Shown here: positions 22,621 through 33,196 of the stretch, piece after piece
Numbering within the stretch: the first letter of the stretch is position 1
How the letters are laid out: each line of letters begins with the position of its first letter
From: Cyrtodaria siliqua
Lineage: Eukaryota; Mollusca; Bivalvia; Adapedonta; Hiatellidae
Reading direction: 5' to 3'
Assembly (NCBI GenBank): GCA_037043455.1
Contig: JAWPHD010000001.1
Location: 930,001 to 994,000 of the forward strand
DNA length: 64,000 nucleotides
The notes under the pieces: model-generated
Databases searched by the model: none
What the model was told of the DNA's origin: nothing
The model's input: only the letters and a program-made list of their open reading frames with translations
Translations under genes and position numbers: made by a program

Positions 22621-23299
22621 ATATTGCTCCATGTTTGCAGTACAGTGAGGACCTACGAGACGATTGCGTTTGGACGCTGTGGTTTCTATACGACCCTATA
22701 TCTCATTTCTATGTATTAAAATGCTTCCCTTTATCGTCTCATGACTTTTATGTAACCTATTTTGATGTACGGTTATAACCTTGGTCACCCGACCTGCTTC
22801 TTTTTTCTTTGCTACGCTGGCTTGGCAGTTTTGGTTCACTGAAATTGCACCACACATTGGATTACATTTTTGCGAGATATTTGGATAAATGTGGAGACTG
22901 TGTGATACTTCCAATACAGTCTCGTGCGACAGTTGCGTTCAAGTACCCTAAAACTGCATTTTCCATGCATATCACTCGGTGCACCACTTTCCAGGCTGTG
23001 GTAGACGTAGAGGAAAACACTCTTTCAAGATGGCGGCCAATATGGTTACCGAAACATAAATATTTCAATTTCATTGCTTCAGGTGAAGATACAGTCATGA
23101 TCAAGGTGTTCTTTTATAGGTTTTGGGGGACAAAGGAAGTGATGTTTAGCATAAGTTTATGTGTACAGGTGCAATTTAATGACATATTTTACTTTTAGGC
23201 GGAAATATATGTTAAAAATAGACAAAAACTGTAAAGAAAATTGAATTAAATAGCATTGAATAACATATCATCGGGGAATACATGCGGGGTGTCATACAA
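22621..23299. other. No supported gene; one unexplained ORF
   Basis: A 129-codon plus ORF (22809-23198) overlaps an 80-codon minus ORF. Neither shows a recognisable domain, and both could be chance. Confidence 0.3.
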
Positions 23300-24175
23300 A
23301 ACGTAGATAATAATGATGATTTGATGCAGATGTTGGAGAGAAGAGCAGCTCAAAGTATGACAACCAAACTCTGGCTTGATTGTCTTATAAAACCAGTCTT
23401 GATTCTGATGATGTTTGTCCGAGCAGACAGGGAAGCTCTATGGGCCTAACATTTATATGCTGTCGCCTCAATGACGCCTTACTTCGTTGCTGCAGGACAT
23501 GTAAAAGATGCAAGATATAGCTTGAATTATCCGAGGTCCATGGAAAAACTTCCATAGGAGGTTCAAGCAAATGGTGAAAAATGTAATGCGGCACAAAGCC
23601 ATTTGGTCAGACATGTTCACGGAAACCACATTCATGCGGTATGGTCTTGGTCCAGGAGGACTGATAGGAATAACACTGAGTCCATCTGCCCTAAAGCGTT
23701 GGGCTCTCAGTCTGCATACATGCAGTCGCCTCCTGAAATATTTGAATGGTATGAGATATATCATTGAGTCACTTTACGTCACTACACATAAGGAGGAGGC
23801 AGATGCAAGAATTGAATGAGATGCAGCTGACAGAAAAAATATCCGCAAGAAGCTTTGCACCTGTTTTGACCATCTGATCCGAGAAGAGCACTCTGACGGT
23901 TCCTTCATATTGTCTGCTGTAGAATAAGCACCGATTCAGTTAAGGTCAATGATGCTGTCAACGTTGGAAGAACACAAATGTCTGCATATAAAATATCATG
24001 GCCTGATGGTTTCAACGGACCTTTGTCCAACAATGTGGTCACCATGACAGTCAGTAGAATAGGTGTAAAGAGTGGATATGTCACTGTCTATGACACACTG
24101 TTGATCTACTCACGGGTAATGAGATTGTCTATGAGGATATCAACTTCAAAATCTATGCTGAAAAATAAACTTTAA
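23300..24175 (+). pseudogene. Invertebrate transposon-associated hypothetical protein, N-terminal part
   Basis: Readable pieces are PYFVAAGHVKDARYSLNYPR, WSDMFTETTFMRYGLGPGG and ALGSQSAYMQSPPEI in alternating frames, then NVGRTQMSAYKISWPDGF and YVTVYDTLLIYSRVM. I recognise this as the front half of a protein family repeated in mollusc and cnidarian genomes. Its function is not known to me. The rear half lies at 27440-28740, so about 3.2 kb has been inserted between them. Confidence 0.55.
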
Positions 24176-24204
24176 ATTGTTCAATAAGCACGAGCTTCAT
24201 TGAA

Positions 24205-24560
24205 AGAAATATAATAAGATAGGACAGGGAAAGTAGCATTCATGGAGGACAATTTCCACAAAACACAGAAACAAACACGCAAACAGACAAACAAGAATGC
24301 AAAAGTAATAATTAAAGCAAACGACATCACAAACACAAACGTGTTGACAATAGGGCTTCCGCTACCGCCTTGGAACGGTCAGTGGCAAAGTAGGCCACTG
24401 GGGTTTAAACCGGTTTTAGGGTGCACCAAACCTCACACTTACCCTATTATCATCCCATTAAAATAGGACAGTGTAAATAAAGAAATCCCCACTATGATCT
24501 AATCTCTAACCAACAAGGCAGCATCAATAGGCAATATAAGTAAAAGACAAGTATGCTCGT
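24205..24560 (-). repeat. Naiad 3' end repeat, minus copy
   Basis: Near full length: GATAGGACAGGGAAAGTAGC at the left, GTCAGTGGCAAAGTAGGCCA in the middle, GGGTGCACCAAACCTCACAC, and TAACCAACAAGGCAGCATCA with GGCAATATAAGTAAAAG at the right. Confidence 0.8.
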
Positions 24561-24589
24561 GTAAATATAATACAAAAAAAACAATAGCC

Positions 24590-24730
24590 TAGAAGGCCAC
24601 AATGAAGGTACTCAATGACCTGGCAGAAGTCGAACAGGAACATTCACATAACCCAGTCAACCAAATATACGCATACAAAACAAACGGCAATCACAAGGAA
24701 AAAGCAAAGTATACATTTCTCTATAAATAT
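24590..24730 (-). repeat. Naiad 3' end fragments
   Basis: CCACAATGAAGGTACTCAAT with GACCTGGCAGAAG matches the coding-side edge of the repeat, and GTCGAACAGGAACATTCACA matches its outer end. Confidence 0.55.
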
Positions 24731-24734
24731 AAAA

Positions 24735-25010
24735 GGGTTAATATTTCTGATGCTAGCGCTTGTCGATTTACATCTCTCCATTGAAAATGGTGAAATAATT
24801 AGCAAAATCTATGACAAGAGAGAGGATCTTAATTTGATATTGTATATTATCCCCATTTAGATGCGGATGTTTCCCGAGCAAATTCTTATGGGATCTATGT
24901 GTCTCAACTTATTCGTTTTTCAAGAGCTTGTACTCGAGTTGAGGAGTTGAGGACTTTAATTCGTAATTTTTGTATATCTATGGAATTATAAATTTGAGAT
25001 GAAAGAAGTT
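24735..25010 (+). pseudogene. Naiad-type RT fragment
   Basis: VNISDAS..., LHLSIENGEIISKIYDKRED and (shifted) DADVSRANSYGIYVSQLIRF are encoded in three frames. The left edge lies at the same codon region where the copies at 22452 and 29600 also begin or are broken. Confidence 0.65.
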
Positions 25011-26039
25011 CTGAAGTACGATATGTCTCTGGAGAACCAAAATACCTGTAATTGCAGATATATTTTCATGCAAATAATATGTTTATAACTAATATTGACT
25101 CCGGCAATGAGTACATTTTATTAATTATCGACTTAGTTTTTTTCCTATTGAAGCTTATGAAAGTACTATCAAAATAGTGCTTTTGTCAGCTGAAAGACAA
25201 ATCTGCTATTAAATTGGAATATGCCCTATGATTTTAATATGGAATACAAATTGACTAAATGTCGTCTATTCGTTTTTGAAATGGAAGATATAAAAAGGTG
25301 TTCCCGTTATATCTTCATCGTATCGAACATAATATTATTATAATCCCGGTATAGACGAAAGAAAATATTGCTACAGCCATTTCCAGGCAACATTGTGGTA
25401 AAACATTATCTGACATTGTTTCAGTAGAGAAAACATTTGCCTTGTATTGTACTGTTAAGGACTTTTGGTCCACCATCTTTAAATATTAATAATCAAAATG
25501 GATGAAGTATGGTCAAATAAAATGCATATTTTAGGCATTAGTAATGTAAATCATATAGTACATGATATTTATTCAACACTATTGATGTGAACATTATATC
25601 AGAACGAATAATTATATGGCAGAAATTGGTCACATTATAACCAAACAGTTTGATACAATTTAACTCGAAGTTGTTTTGTTTTTAACCTGATTAAATTCGT
25701 CTTTTGCTTTTGTGTATTTTGTATGCGTATATTTTGGTTGCTGTCGGGTGTAAAGTGGTTATGCCTTATTTAGGACTGTCTTGGTGCTTTATTGTTTAAT
25801 TTAAACTGTGTCAATGTGTTCAAAGTAATAACACTAGTTTTGATCTAAAACATAACCTTTATGTCAATGAGACACGCCCATTTGTATTTGATAACATGTT
25901 CAACAAGCTCTTCAACATATTCCAATAATGCAGATGCCTTGCATTTGTACTGATGAGTGCTTGCTTTCTTTATAAATGTTTCTAATTTAACTGTTGCTAA
26001 TAATTTGAGAAAAAAACGAATCTTGTATGTTCATGCCAC
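25011..26039. other. Degenerate sequence, possible transposon coding remnant
   Basis: Around 25350-25490 a frame reads HCGKTLSDIVSVEKTFALYC followed by TVKDFWSTIFKY, which looks protein-like but is not identified. The rest shows nothing recognisable. Confidence 0.3.
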
Positions 26040-26880
26040 TGGCCTTCTAGAAGTGTGGACATTATATCTCACATTTACAAAAGTGTTAAGGCTATCGCCC
26101 ATTTTTTTACAAGTGTTCGAATTCTATCGCTCATCTATACGTGGGTTTTCGTGTGTTAATGTCATCGTCCATCTACAAGTCTGTAAATGTGTTAATGCGT
26201 GCGCTCCTACAAGTGTGTCACTACTCTCTGCCATCTACAAGCGTTTGTGGTTGACTGCGGTCCTTGAATGCTACATTTCATATTCGACTTTTATATCTAT
26301 TTTTGTTCCTATTATCTGCTATTCAATCTACAAGTATGTTATTACCATCGTTCATTGCAGCTATGTTAATGGCAGTGTCCATCTACAAGTGTGCCAATGT
26401 CGTCCATTATCTACAAGTGTTGTTCAAGCTATCGCCCATCATCTTTAAAGTGTTTTCATGCTACCGTCCATATATATGTGTGTTAATGCTGCCGTCCATC
26501 ATCTACAGGTTTTGTTCATGCTATTTCCCATCATCTTTAAGTGTTTTCATCCATCCGTTCATTTATACGTGTTTGTACTATCTTTTAATGCAGTATTAAT
26601 GTCCTCGTCAATATTCAAGTGTGTTAATGCTATCACACATCTACACTGTGCTCTCGCCCATACATGTATATACTTTCACTATCTACAAGTGCGTTACTGC
26701 TACCTCTCATCTACAAGTGTGTTTATACTATCGCCATATATAAGGGTGTTAATGGTTTCTCCCATCTACAGGTGTGTAAATGATATATCCCATCTAGTGT
26801 GACAATGCTATCGTTCATTTTAAATTGTGCTATTGTCCTCGATGATCTACAAGTGTGATGGCTTTAACACCCTTGTAGAC
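26040..26880. repeat. Degenerate minisatellite, period about 30-40 bp
   Basis: The words CATCTACAAGTGTGTTAATG and CTATCGCCCATC recur in variable order throughout. A piece of the Naiad 3' end (TGTGGTTGACTGCGGTCCTT) lies at 26248-26300 inside the array. ORFs here (25957-26448, 26264-26599, 26458-26802) are products of the repeat. Confidence 0.75.
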
Positions 26881-27189
26881 AAGAACTTTTAGCATACAGA
26901 ATATCGTCTAAAAGTGAAGTTATTTCACAATAACATATTGCATTCATTATGTCCTGTCTGTTTGTGAATTATCTAAATTGGTTAGCTATACTTTAAACAT
27001 CTAGTACATTTGAGTAAGTATAAACAGGGGATCTTCAGGCGGTATGTAAACACAAGTATATATTCTTGTACTATATGTTTACTATTTAAAATATTTTATT
27101 ACATGTAAAACCTACCCGAACTACACATTCATAGAATTTTTTTTATTACAGAGCTTGTTGGATATTCGTTTGAATCTTTCTGTTGAAAA

Positions 27190-27432
27190 CAAAGAAATAT
27201 AAAAAGATCGGACAGGGAAAGTAGCATTCAAGGAGGACAGTCAACCACAAAGCACAGAAACAAACACGCAAACAGACAAACAAGAAGGCAAAAGTAACAA
27301 TAAATGCATACGACATCACAAACACAAAAGTGTTGACAATAAGGCCACCGCCTTGGAACGGTCAGTGGCAAAGTAGGCCACTGGGGGTTTAAACCGGTTC
27401 TAGGGTGCACCAAACCTCAATCTTACCCTACT
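27190..27432 (-). repeat. Naiad 3' end repeat, minus copy
   Basis: GATCGGACAGGGAAAGTAGC to GGGTGCACCAAACCTCAATC. It forms the right edge of the 3.2-kb insertion that splits the hypothetical protein gene. The left edge carries a same-orientation copy at 24205. Confidence 0.8.
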
Positions 27433-27439
27433 AAGTAGG

Positions 27440-28740
27440 GTAAGTGAAGCCAGATATGATCATTATTGATGGTTGCGCAATTCTCTGGTGCATCCATTGG
27501 CCTTCCAATGCGATTTTGCAGGATTTTGTCGACAGTTACTGGCGTTTTGTGTCACAACAACTCAATACGTGTGATGTGAATCTGATATTTGACTAAGAGT
27601 ACAGCATCAAAAGTGGCACAAGAAAGAGCCCCAAATGAGTCAGAAGACTGGCATTGGGCATAAACTAAAGCTAAGTACGAGTACACCGTTACCAGCGCAG
27701 CAGACGGTCCTGACCAATACAGAAATCAAGGTTTAGCTGATTGACATGATTTGTGAGCAACTCAAAGAGAAAAGTCATGAACATCCATGCAAGTGAGAAA
27801 GGCTTCAATCACAAGTTGATGAGCACAGATTTCTCAGCGGTTCCCCGAGATATATATTTGGGATTTGCCTTAATAGAATGGACTTGAGGAGAAGTCACGA
27901 GGAAGCTGATGTTATCATTCCTAAGCAAATGGTATATGCTGCTTCACAGGGAGCCAGAACGGTGACAGTAATCTGTTATGACACTGATGTGTTCGTCCTA
28001 CTGCTCCACTACTATTTGCTCAAAGACTTGGCCTGCTCTCTTCTGATGGAAGGAACTCGTGCCAAACGAACAGCATCGACAGGTAAGAAATAATCAGCGA
28101 TTGTACCTCAGCTATTAGCCGCACATGCTCTGTCTGGCTGTGATACTGTATCTAAACTAAGCGGCCTACGGAAGGCAACAGTTGTCAAGAAGCTGCAGAA
28201 GGGTCACAAACTGGAGAAACTTGGTGACATAAGTGGTGATACACAGGACGTTATTGCAGAAGCTACCTGTTGTGTTGCTAGTGGAGGAAATGAAATGGCA
28301 ACTTGTCTGATATCAGATACGACGTTTGGTTGGCTAAGACAAGAAGCAAGAAAGTCAGGAAGACTGCTATGCTACAATCTGTGCCACCAACATCAGAGTC
28401 CTTCTCCGAAAATGTCAAAAGGGCAAACCTTCAGACATATATCTGGAAAAATGCAATGAACGAAATTTGAATGGAGCAAAGATACAAATTATAAAGTTAT
28501 TACACCTGTGACAATCCCTGCAGATAAACCGCCAGTACCTCCAGGTGTGCTTCAGATGATTTGTTGCGGATGTTCGTCTGACCAGCCCTGTGCCACAGCA
28601 AGGTGTGGAAGCTAGCATGCAGAGTATTTTGCCACTGCTTTCTGACAAGTAACTCAAAATTGATGGGCAAAAGAGGCTGCAGAATTTAGCGATGAAGAGG
28701 CAAATAGTGATACCGATAATGAAAATGATGAATAAACAGC
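27440..28740 (+). pseudogene. Invertebrate transposon-associated hypothetical protein, C-terminal part
   Basis: It begins IIIDGCAILWCIHWPSN, then LNTCDVNLIFD, DLRRSHEEADVIIPKQMVYA followed by ASQGARTVTVICYDTDVFVL, LAAHALSGCDTVSKLSG and KATVVKKLQKGHKLEKLGDI in shifting frames, IPADKPPVPP, and an acidic end. Acidic residues such as EEAD and DTD are regular in the family and could be catalytic, but I do not know its activity. Many stops and shifts make it a pseudogene. It continues the piece at 23300-24175. Confidence 0.6.
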
Positions 28741-28949
28741 TAACCATGTTATTGTTGGAGAATCATTCGTGAGACTGTTTTGGCGTACATCTGCACAGAC
28801 AAGTGACTGAACACTAAAGTTCATGCTGGGTTTACTAACTGCAGTAAATAAGGACTTTCCATGACCAGCAAACAAATTTTATTTGTATCATGAAAAAAGT
28901 CATTCCATTGTTTTGGTGTAAATGTTGCTATCAATAACAAAAAATCATT

Positions 28950-29570
28950 TTTAGAATAATTTCGCTCTTTTATGTGGGCTTTTTATCGGGTAACAATTGC
29001 AATGGTAAACTATAAGACCGCTAGACCTTTTCTAACATCAAGTACGGTTTCCTTGACCGCACAAAAGCATGTTTCTAGCTCATATAATACAGAAGATATG
29101 GCAATTTTATGTTCGGCTGCCATCTTGTCTGTTCGGCAGCCATCTTGTCCGCCATCTTGAAATTTCAAATTACTCAAAATAGCTTTTTAACATTAAATAT
29201 GTTTTCTTGACCACAAAAACCTATATGTCGACAAAAAAAACACGTTTTTTGCTCATATAATATTACAGAAGATATGGCGATTTTATGTTCGGCAGCCATC
29301 TTGTCGGCCATCTTGAAGTTTTCAAATTGCCCAAAATATCTTTTTTAACATTAAATATGGTTTTCTTGACCACAAAAACGAATATGTTGACATAAAAAGC
29401 ATGTTTCTGTCTCATATACTGCATAAGATACAGTGACTTTATGATTCGGCGGCCATCTTGTCCGCCATCTTGAATATTTCAAATTCCCCAAAGGTGCCAA
29501 GGTGGCATCATTAAGTTTTTGAGTAAGGACATATTGTAAAACATTGTTATGCATTGTGCGGACTGTTTTT
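28950..29570. repeat. Tandem repeat, period about 160-180 bp
   Basis: TTTTATGTTCGGCAGCCATC occurs at about 29105, 29281 and (varied) 29440. Each is followed by CATCTTGAA, then TTTTTAACATTAAATATG and TCTTGACCACAAAAAC. About three and a half diverged units. No gene. Confidence 0.75.
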
Positions 29571-29599
29571 TGGGGTTAGGCCAAAAATCTGCATTTGGC

Positions 29600-30500
29600 A
29601 ACCGGACTAAAAGGTAACATTTCTGATACTGTCACTTCTTTCCTTGATTTACATCTATCTATTGAAAATGGTGAAATGACTAGTAAAATCTATGACAAGA
29701 GATTTTAATTTGATATTGTTAATTATCTCCACGTAGATGGGGATCTTTACCGAGCTACTTCTTTTAGGATCTATGTTTCTCAACTTATTCGTTTTTCGGG
29801 AGCTTGTATTCGTGTTGAGGACTTTAATATACGTAATATTTGTGTAACTAAGAAGCTACTCCAGCAGGGCTACCGTTGCCATAAACTTCGACAAACAATT
29901 GCAAAATGTTATTCTCGTAACCCTTATCTATTTTTAAAAATATATAAGTTATTTAAGAACTCTTCTGCGACAAGGACTATCACAACCTGACTTCATTGGG
30001 TTACTTTCATAAACATCTTTATTGAATAAAATTGTTAAAACGTTTATCATAAGAGGTTATGACCCTATCATTTTGCAACTCACTGCATATTTAGCGGTTG
30101 AACTCCTTACTCTTCACCACTTTGCTTTCCTTTTTGATTGTGAAATGACCGGACGAATCTGGACACTATGATAACGTTTACCTAAATGCTCAAGGGACGG
30201 TAACGTTTGATGTTTTTCTTAAATCTTGTCTTGTCTTACCCACAATGTGTTATTTTTTTGTTGTTCTGGCTTCTGCCAAGTCACTGAGTTCTTACTTTGT
30301 GGATTTCTATGTGTTTTTATGGTTTTCATGTATACATGGTCATGTATGTGTTATACTTATGTTGCCTATTAATGCTGCCTTGTTTGTTAGAGAATATAAT
30401 TTGGCGAGGATATGTTTAGTTACACTGACCCGTTTTATTGGAATGACAATATGGGTAAGAGTAAGGTTTGATGCTCCCTCTAACCTGAAATAAACCCCCA
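29600..30500 (+). pseudogene. Naiad-type RT, thumb to C-terminus, continuous with the 3' end repeat
   Basis: It encodes GNISDTVTSFLDLHLSIENG, YDKR, then VDGDLYRATSFRIYVSQLIR, ACIRVEDFNIRNICVTKKLL and RTLLRQGLSQPDFIG, then IIRGYDPIILQLTAYLAVEL and MTGRIWTL followed by TGA (30169-30171) and TAA. After a shift, TVTFDVFLKSCLVLPTMCYF runs straight into the 3' repeat family (CTGGCTTCTGCCAAGTCACT at 30266, TGCTGCCTTGTTTGTTAG at 30373). This is the copy that links the dispersed repeat to the RT gene. Confidence 0.8.
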
Positions 30501-30599
30501 GTGTGGGAGAATACTCGAGGACGTCCGTGTGACTTACATTTCCTGATATATTGCTAGTATTTCAGGATCGGATCAACATAGTTGTGTGTTGTATTTATG

Positions 30600-30990
30600 T
30601 GTTATATGTATAAATACTGAACAGGGTATCAAATGGAAGCAACAGACACAAAACAATATATAAAAGTAGTAGACTCAGTTTTATTGAGCCTGTTGATGAG
30701 AGGTACTTTAGGGTCAAACAGATTGGGATTTTTGATCCCAAAGGACTATTAAGTAATATTACTAATAGCTGGGGCTACTTTTTACGGCCGCCACATAGCA
30801 CTAAACAAACGCGTGTGAATTGCAATAAATACTGAAAATGGCTCTTGGAAGCAACAAACACAATCAAGAGATAAAAGTAGCAGACTCAGTTTTATTGAGT
30901 CTTTTCATGAGAGATAATGTAAAGTTCAACAACTCTCACGCCTCCTAGTACCAGCTTAAGCGATGTTCTACTTTAAAGCAATAAACACTG
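30600..30990 (+). repeat. Two tandem units of the two-hairpin repeat, subfamily b
   Basis: ATAAAAGTAGTAGACTCAGT at about 30660 and ATAAAAGTAGCAGACTCAGT at about 30871 are 211 bp apart. The second unit is the cleaner one: stem 1 30881-30887 with 30897-30903 (CAGACTC/GAGTCTT), linker TTCAT, stem 2 GAGAG 30909-30913 with CTCTC 30933-30937, then ACGCCTCCTAG. Confidence 0.7.
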
Positions 30991-31859
30991 GGCTTATGTT
31001 GGTTTTGTTTGAATATACCTGTATAGTGTCGACCATATAACCATACGTAACTGTTGCTTCAATGTAATGCGTAATTAGTCTTCATTTCATGTATACATTT
31101 ATTCAGTTGATTCATTCATTTATTTATTTATTTATTTTACTACTCAATGCTTACAATTTGTTACTAAATATATCAGTCGGGTCTCAATATTTCTATTTCA
31201 CGCTGTTCTCGTTTCACGCATGCGCATTTTATAAAATCATTTTCAATGACTAGAGCCTTCGCTTGTTTTTAACTCCGTCTATTGTTTATTCCTGCTTTAT
31301 GTGAATTGCAGGTTAACATTTGTAAGTTGTTATTATTAATTTAGTGCATGCATATATTAGATTGGACTTAACAACTCCCGCTAACTGCCATTAAGCAGCC
31401 GCGACACTAGAATATAATTATGTATCATAAATATCCTTTATAACGCGCCTGTTAAATATACATATCTCTAATTATTTAACCATGATTCAGTTTGATGCTT
31501 GTAGTAATTAACTAGGAGAATCATGTTTTTGCTTATAAATCTTTGAATGCTATTAAATATGCAGTTCTAAAATGTGGTCTTAAACGTTTCCAGAATTCAC
31601 CAAATTGTTATTCTTAATTGAATATGCAAATATTTAGATAATTAGAGGTGTCTTACTATACTTCAGTTTGCAAAACAATAACAGCCTTAGTGTGGGTTTC
31701 GGAAACTGTATTGCTTGACATTAAACGCAGACAAATTAACGAAGGATAGGAACCTATAAGTATGTTTCACATACGTACTACAAAACAGTTATTACAATGT
31801 GTTGTATAGTCTATTATACATGTACTACTGCTATTAAACGAAGAATATGTTTAATCAAA
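30991..31859. other. Noncoding stretch
   Basis: AT-rich, with a short (TTTA)n run near 31110-31135. No gene recognised. Confidence 0.35.
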
Positions 31860-32050
31860 TGTGTGTCAATCATCAAGCCCAATCTTTGTGGCTTTAAAGT
31901 AGAATATCGCTTAAGCCGGTGCTAGGAGGCGTGAGAGATGTTGCAATTTATATTACCTCTCATGAATAGACTCAATAAACCGAATACTTTTATCTCTTGT
32001 TTGTGTTTGTTGCTTCCAAGGGTTGCCCTTTTCAGTATTTATTGAACGGG
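31860..32050 (-). repeat. Two-hairpin repeat, subfamily b, minus copy
   Basis: In reverse it reads CCTTGGAAGCAACAAACACA, then TTTATTGAGTCTATTCATGA, GAGAGG ... TCTCTC, ACGCCTCCTAGCACCGGC. Stem 1 is damaged on one side. Confidence 0.65.
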
Positions 32051-32149
32051 TTTGGATAGAAACAATTACAATATAACGTATATACAAATGTAACTTAATA
32101 CTTTAACTTAAAATCGATTTAAGCTAAATAGTGGGCCTTATGTTCTACT

Positions 32150-32320
32150 TACAGTTCCTAATCGGTATCCTTGTCTTCGTCACTATGTGTATTGTGTATT
32201 GTCATTTTAATTGTCCCTTTCATTGTATTGTTAATTTGCTCTTTGTTTGTGGTACAGTGCGTATCTACGGTGACATTACGTTTGGGTGCTGTGATTTCAC
32301 GAGGACCTTTTTTCACGTTT
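32150..32320 (+). repeat. Unnamed repeat shared with 21275-21430
   Basis: GTGTATTGTGTATTGTCATT and TTTGCTCTTTGTTTGTGG are common to both copies. It flanks the virus-like block on its left side. Confidence 0.5.
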
Positions 32321-32844
32321 TTTGTTTTGATCTTTGTAAACAAACACGACATAATGAAAATAAATCGAATATCTAAAAGGAAAGTACTTCACCCAGTTAT
32401 TCGACCCAGTTATTTATGTTACTGACCTGCTTTTGATATGTAATGAAATTGTATGAGTAGTATACAAACGCCTGGTACAGGGACAGTTGTTTTTTGAGGG
32501 ACATTTTATGCAACGAGCCAGTAAATTTATCAGCCTGCAAGCAAACCAACACATTTAAAACTCGTTACAACCCCCCTCAAAGAAAACTCCCCCTACACTC
32601 CCAGTTTATAAACTATTTATAAATAATTGCTACTGTTTTAATCAACCCCAAATAAAACAACTGCAGATCGGGTAATTAATAGCTTTCAAACCCAACACCG
32701 CAGATGATTTTAGTCTCAGCTGTTAAACAAAAGCGGAACCCCAGTTTGCTACTTTTTGGAAGGGTGCAACTATTTCATTTTTCTAATTTCGGCGAAGTTT
32801 TTAAATCTCACAACCCAAAACAGTATCAGGTTTAGTCTTGGCTG
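32321..32844. other. Left flank of the virus-like block
   Basis: No gene. A phrase containing TTTTAGTCTCAGCTGTTAAA near 32709 is repeated, diverged, as TTTAGTCTTGGCTGTTAAAC near 32831. I could not identify a terminal inverted repeat of the element here. Confidence 0.3.
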
Positions 32845-33171
32845 TTAAACAAAATCAGAAGGAACAGGACATTCATCTTCATCTTCACTATACATATCAA
32901 ATTTTTCCATGGAATATTTTATTTTTCTGCATTCACATATTTTACGTTTTAAATTGAAAAGCTTTCTATTGGTATGATCAAGTTTTTCTAGATAATAATT
33001 AATTTCTAATTGTAATCGCCCTCTTTTGTTAATTTGACTTTTCCAAGAATCTAGAAAATCAGCACGAATCACATCATATTCCACCCGACCCTGTTTGCAT
33101 GCCAACAATGCTTTCCTATATTTGCCTTTCAACATGTTCAACTCCTCAAGTTGTTCATATGTTTGTTCCAT
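32845..33171 (-). CDS. Small coiled-coil protein of the virus-like block
   Basis: Uninterrupted frame of 108 codons, ATG at 33171, only 26 bp after the end of the DNA polymerase gene on the same strand. The protein is charged, with heptad-like leucines (LEELNMLKGKYRKALLACK, LEINYYLEKLDHTNRKLFN) and an acidic tail (SEDEDECP). Function is not recognised. Its intact frame next to a broken polymerase suggests either a small target or chance survival. Confidence 0.55.
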   Translation of the reverse strand: MEQTYEQLEELNMLKGKYRKALLACKQGRVEYDVIRADFLDSWKSQINKRGRLQLEINYYLEKLDHTNRKLFNLKRKICECRKIKYSMEKFDMYSEDEDECPVPSDFV

Positions 33172-33196
33172 ATATAAAGTATTATATTATATTTAA

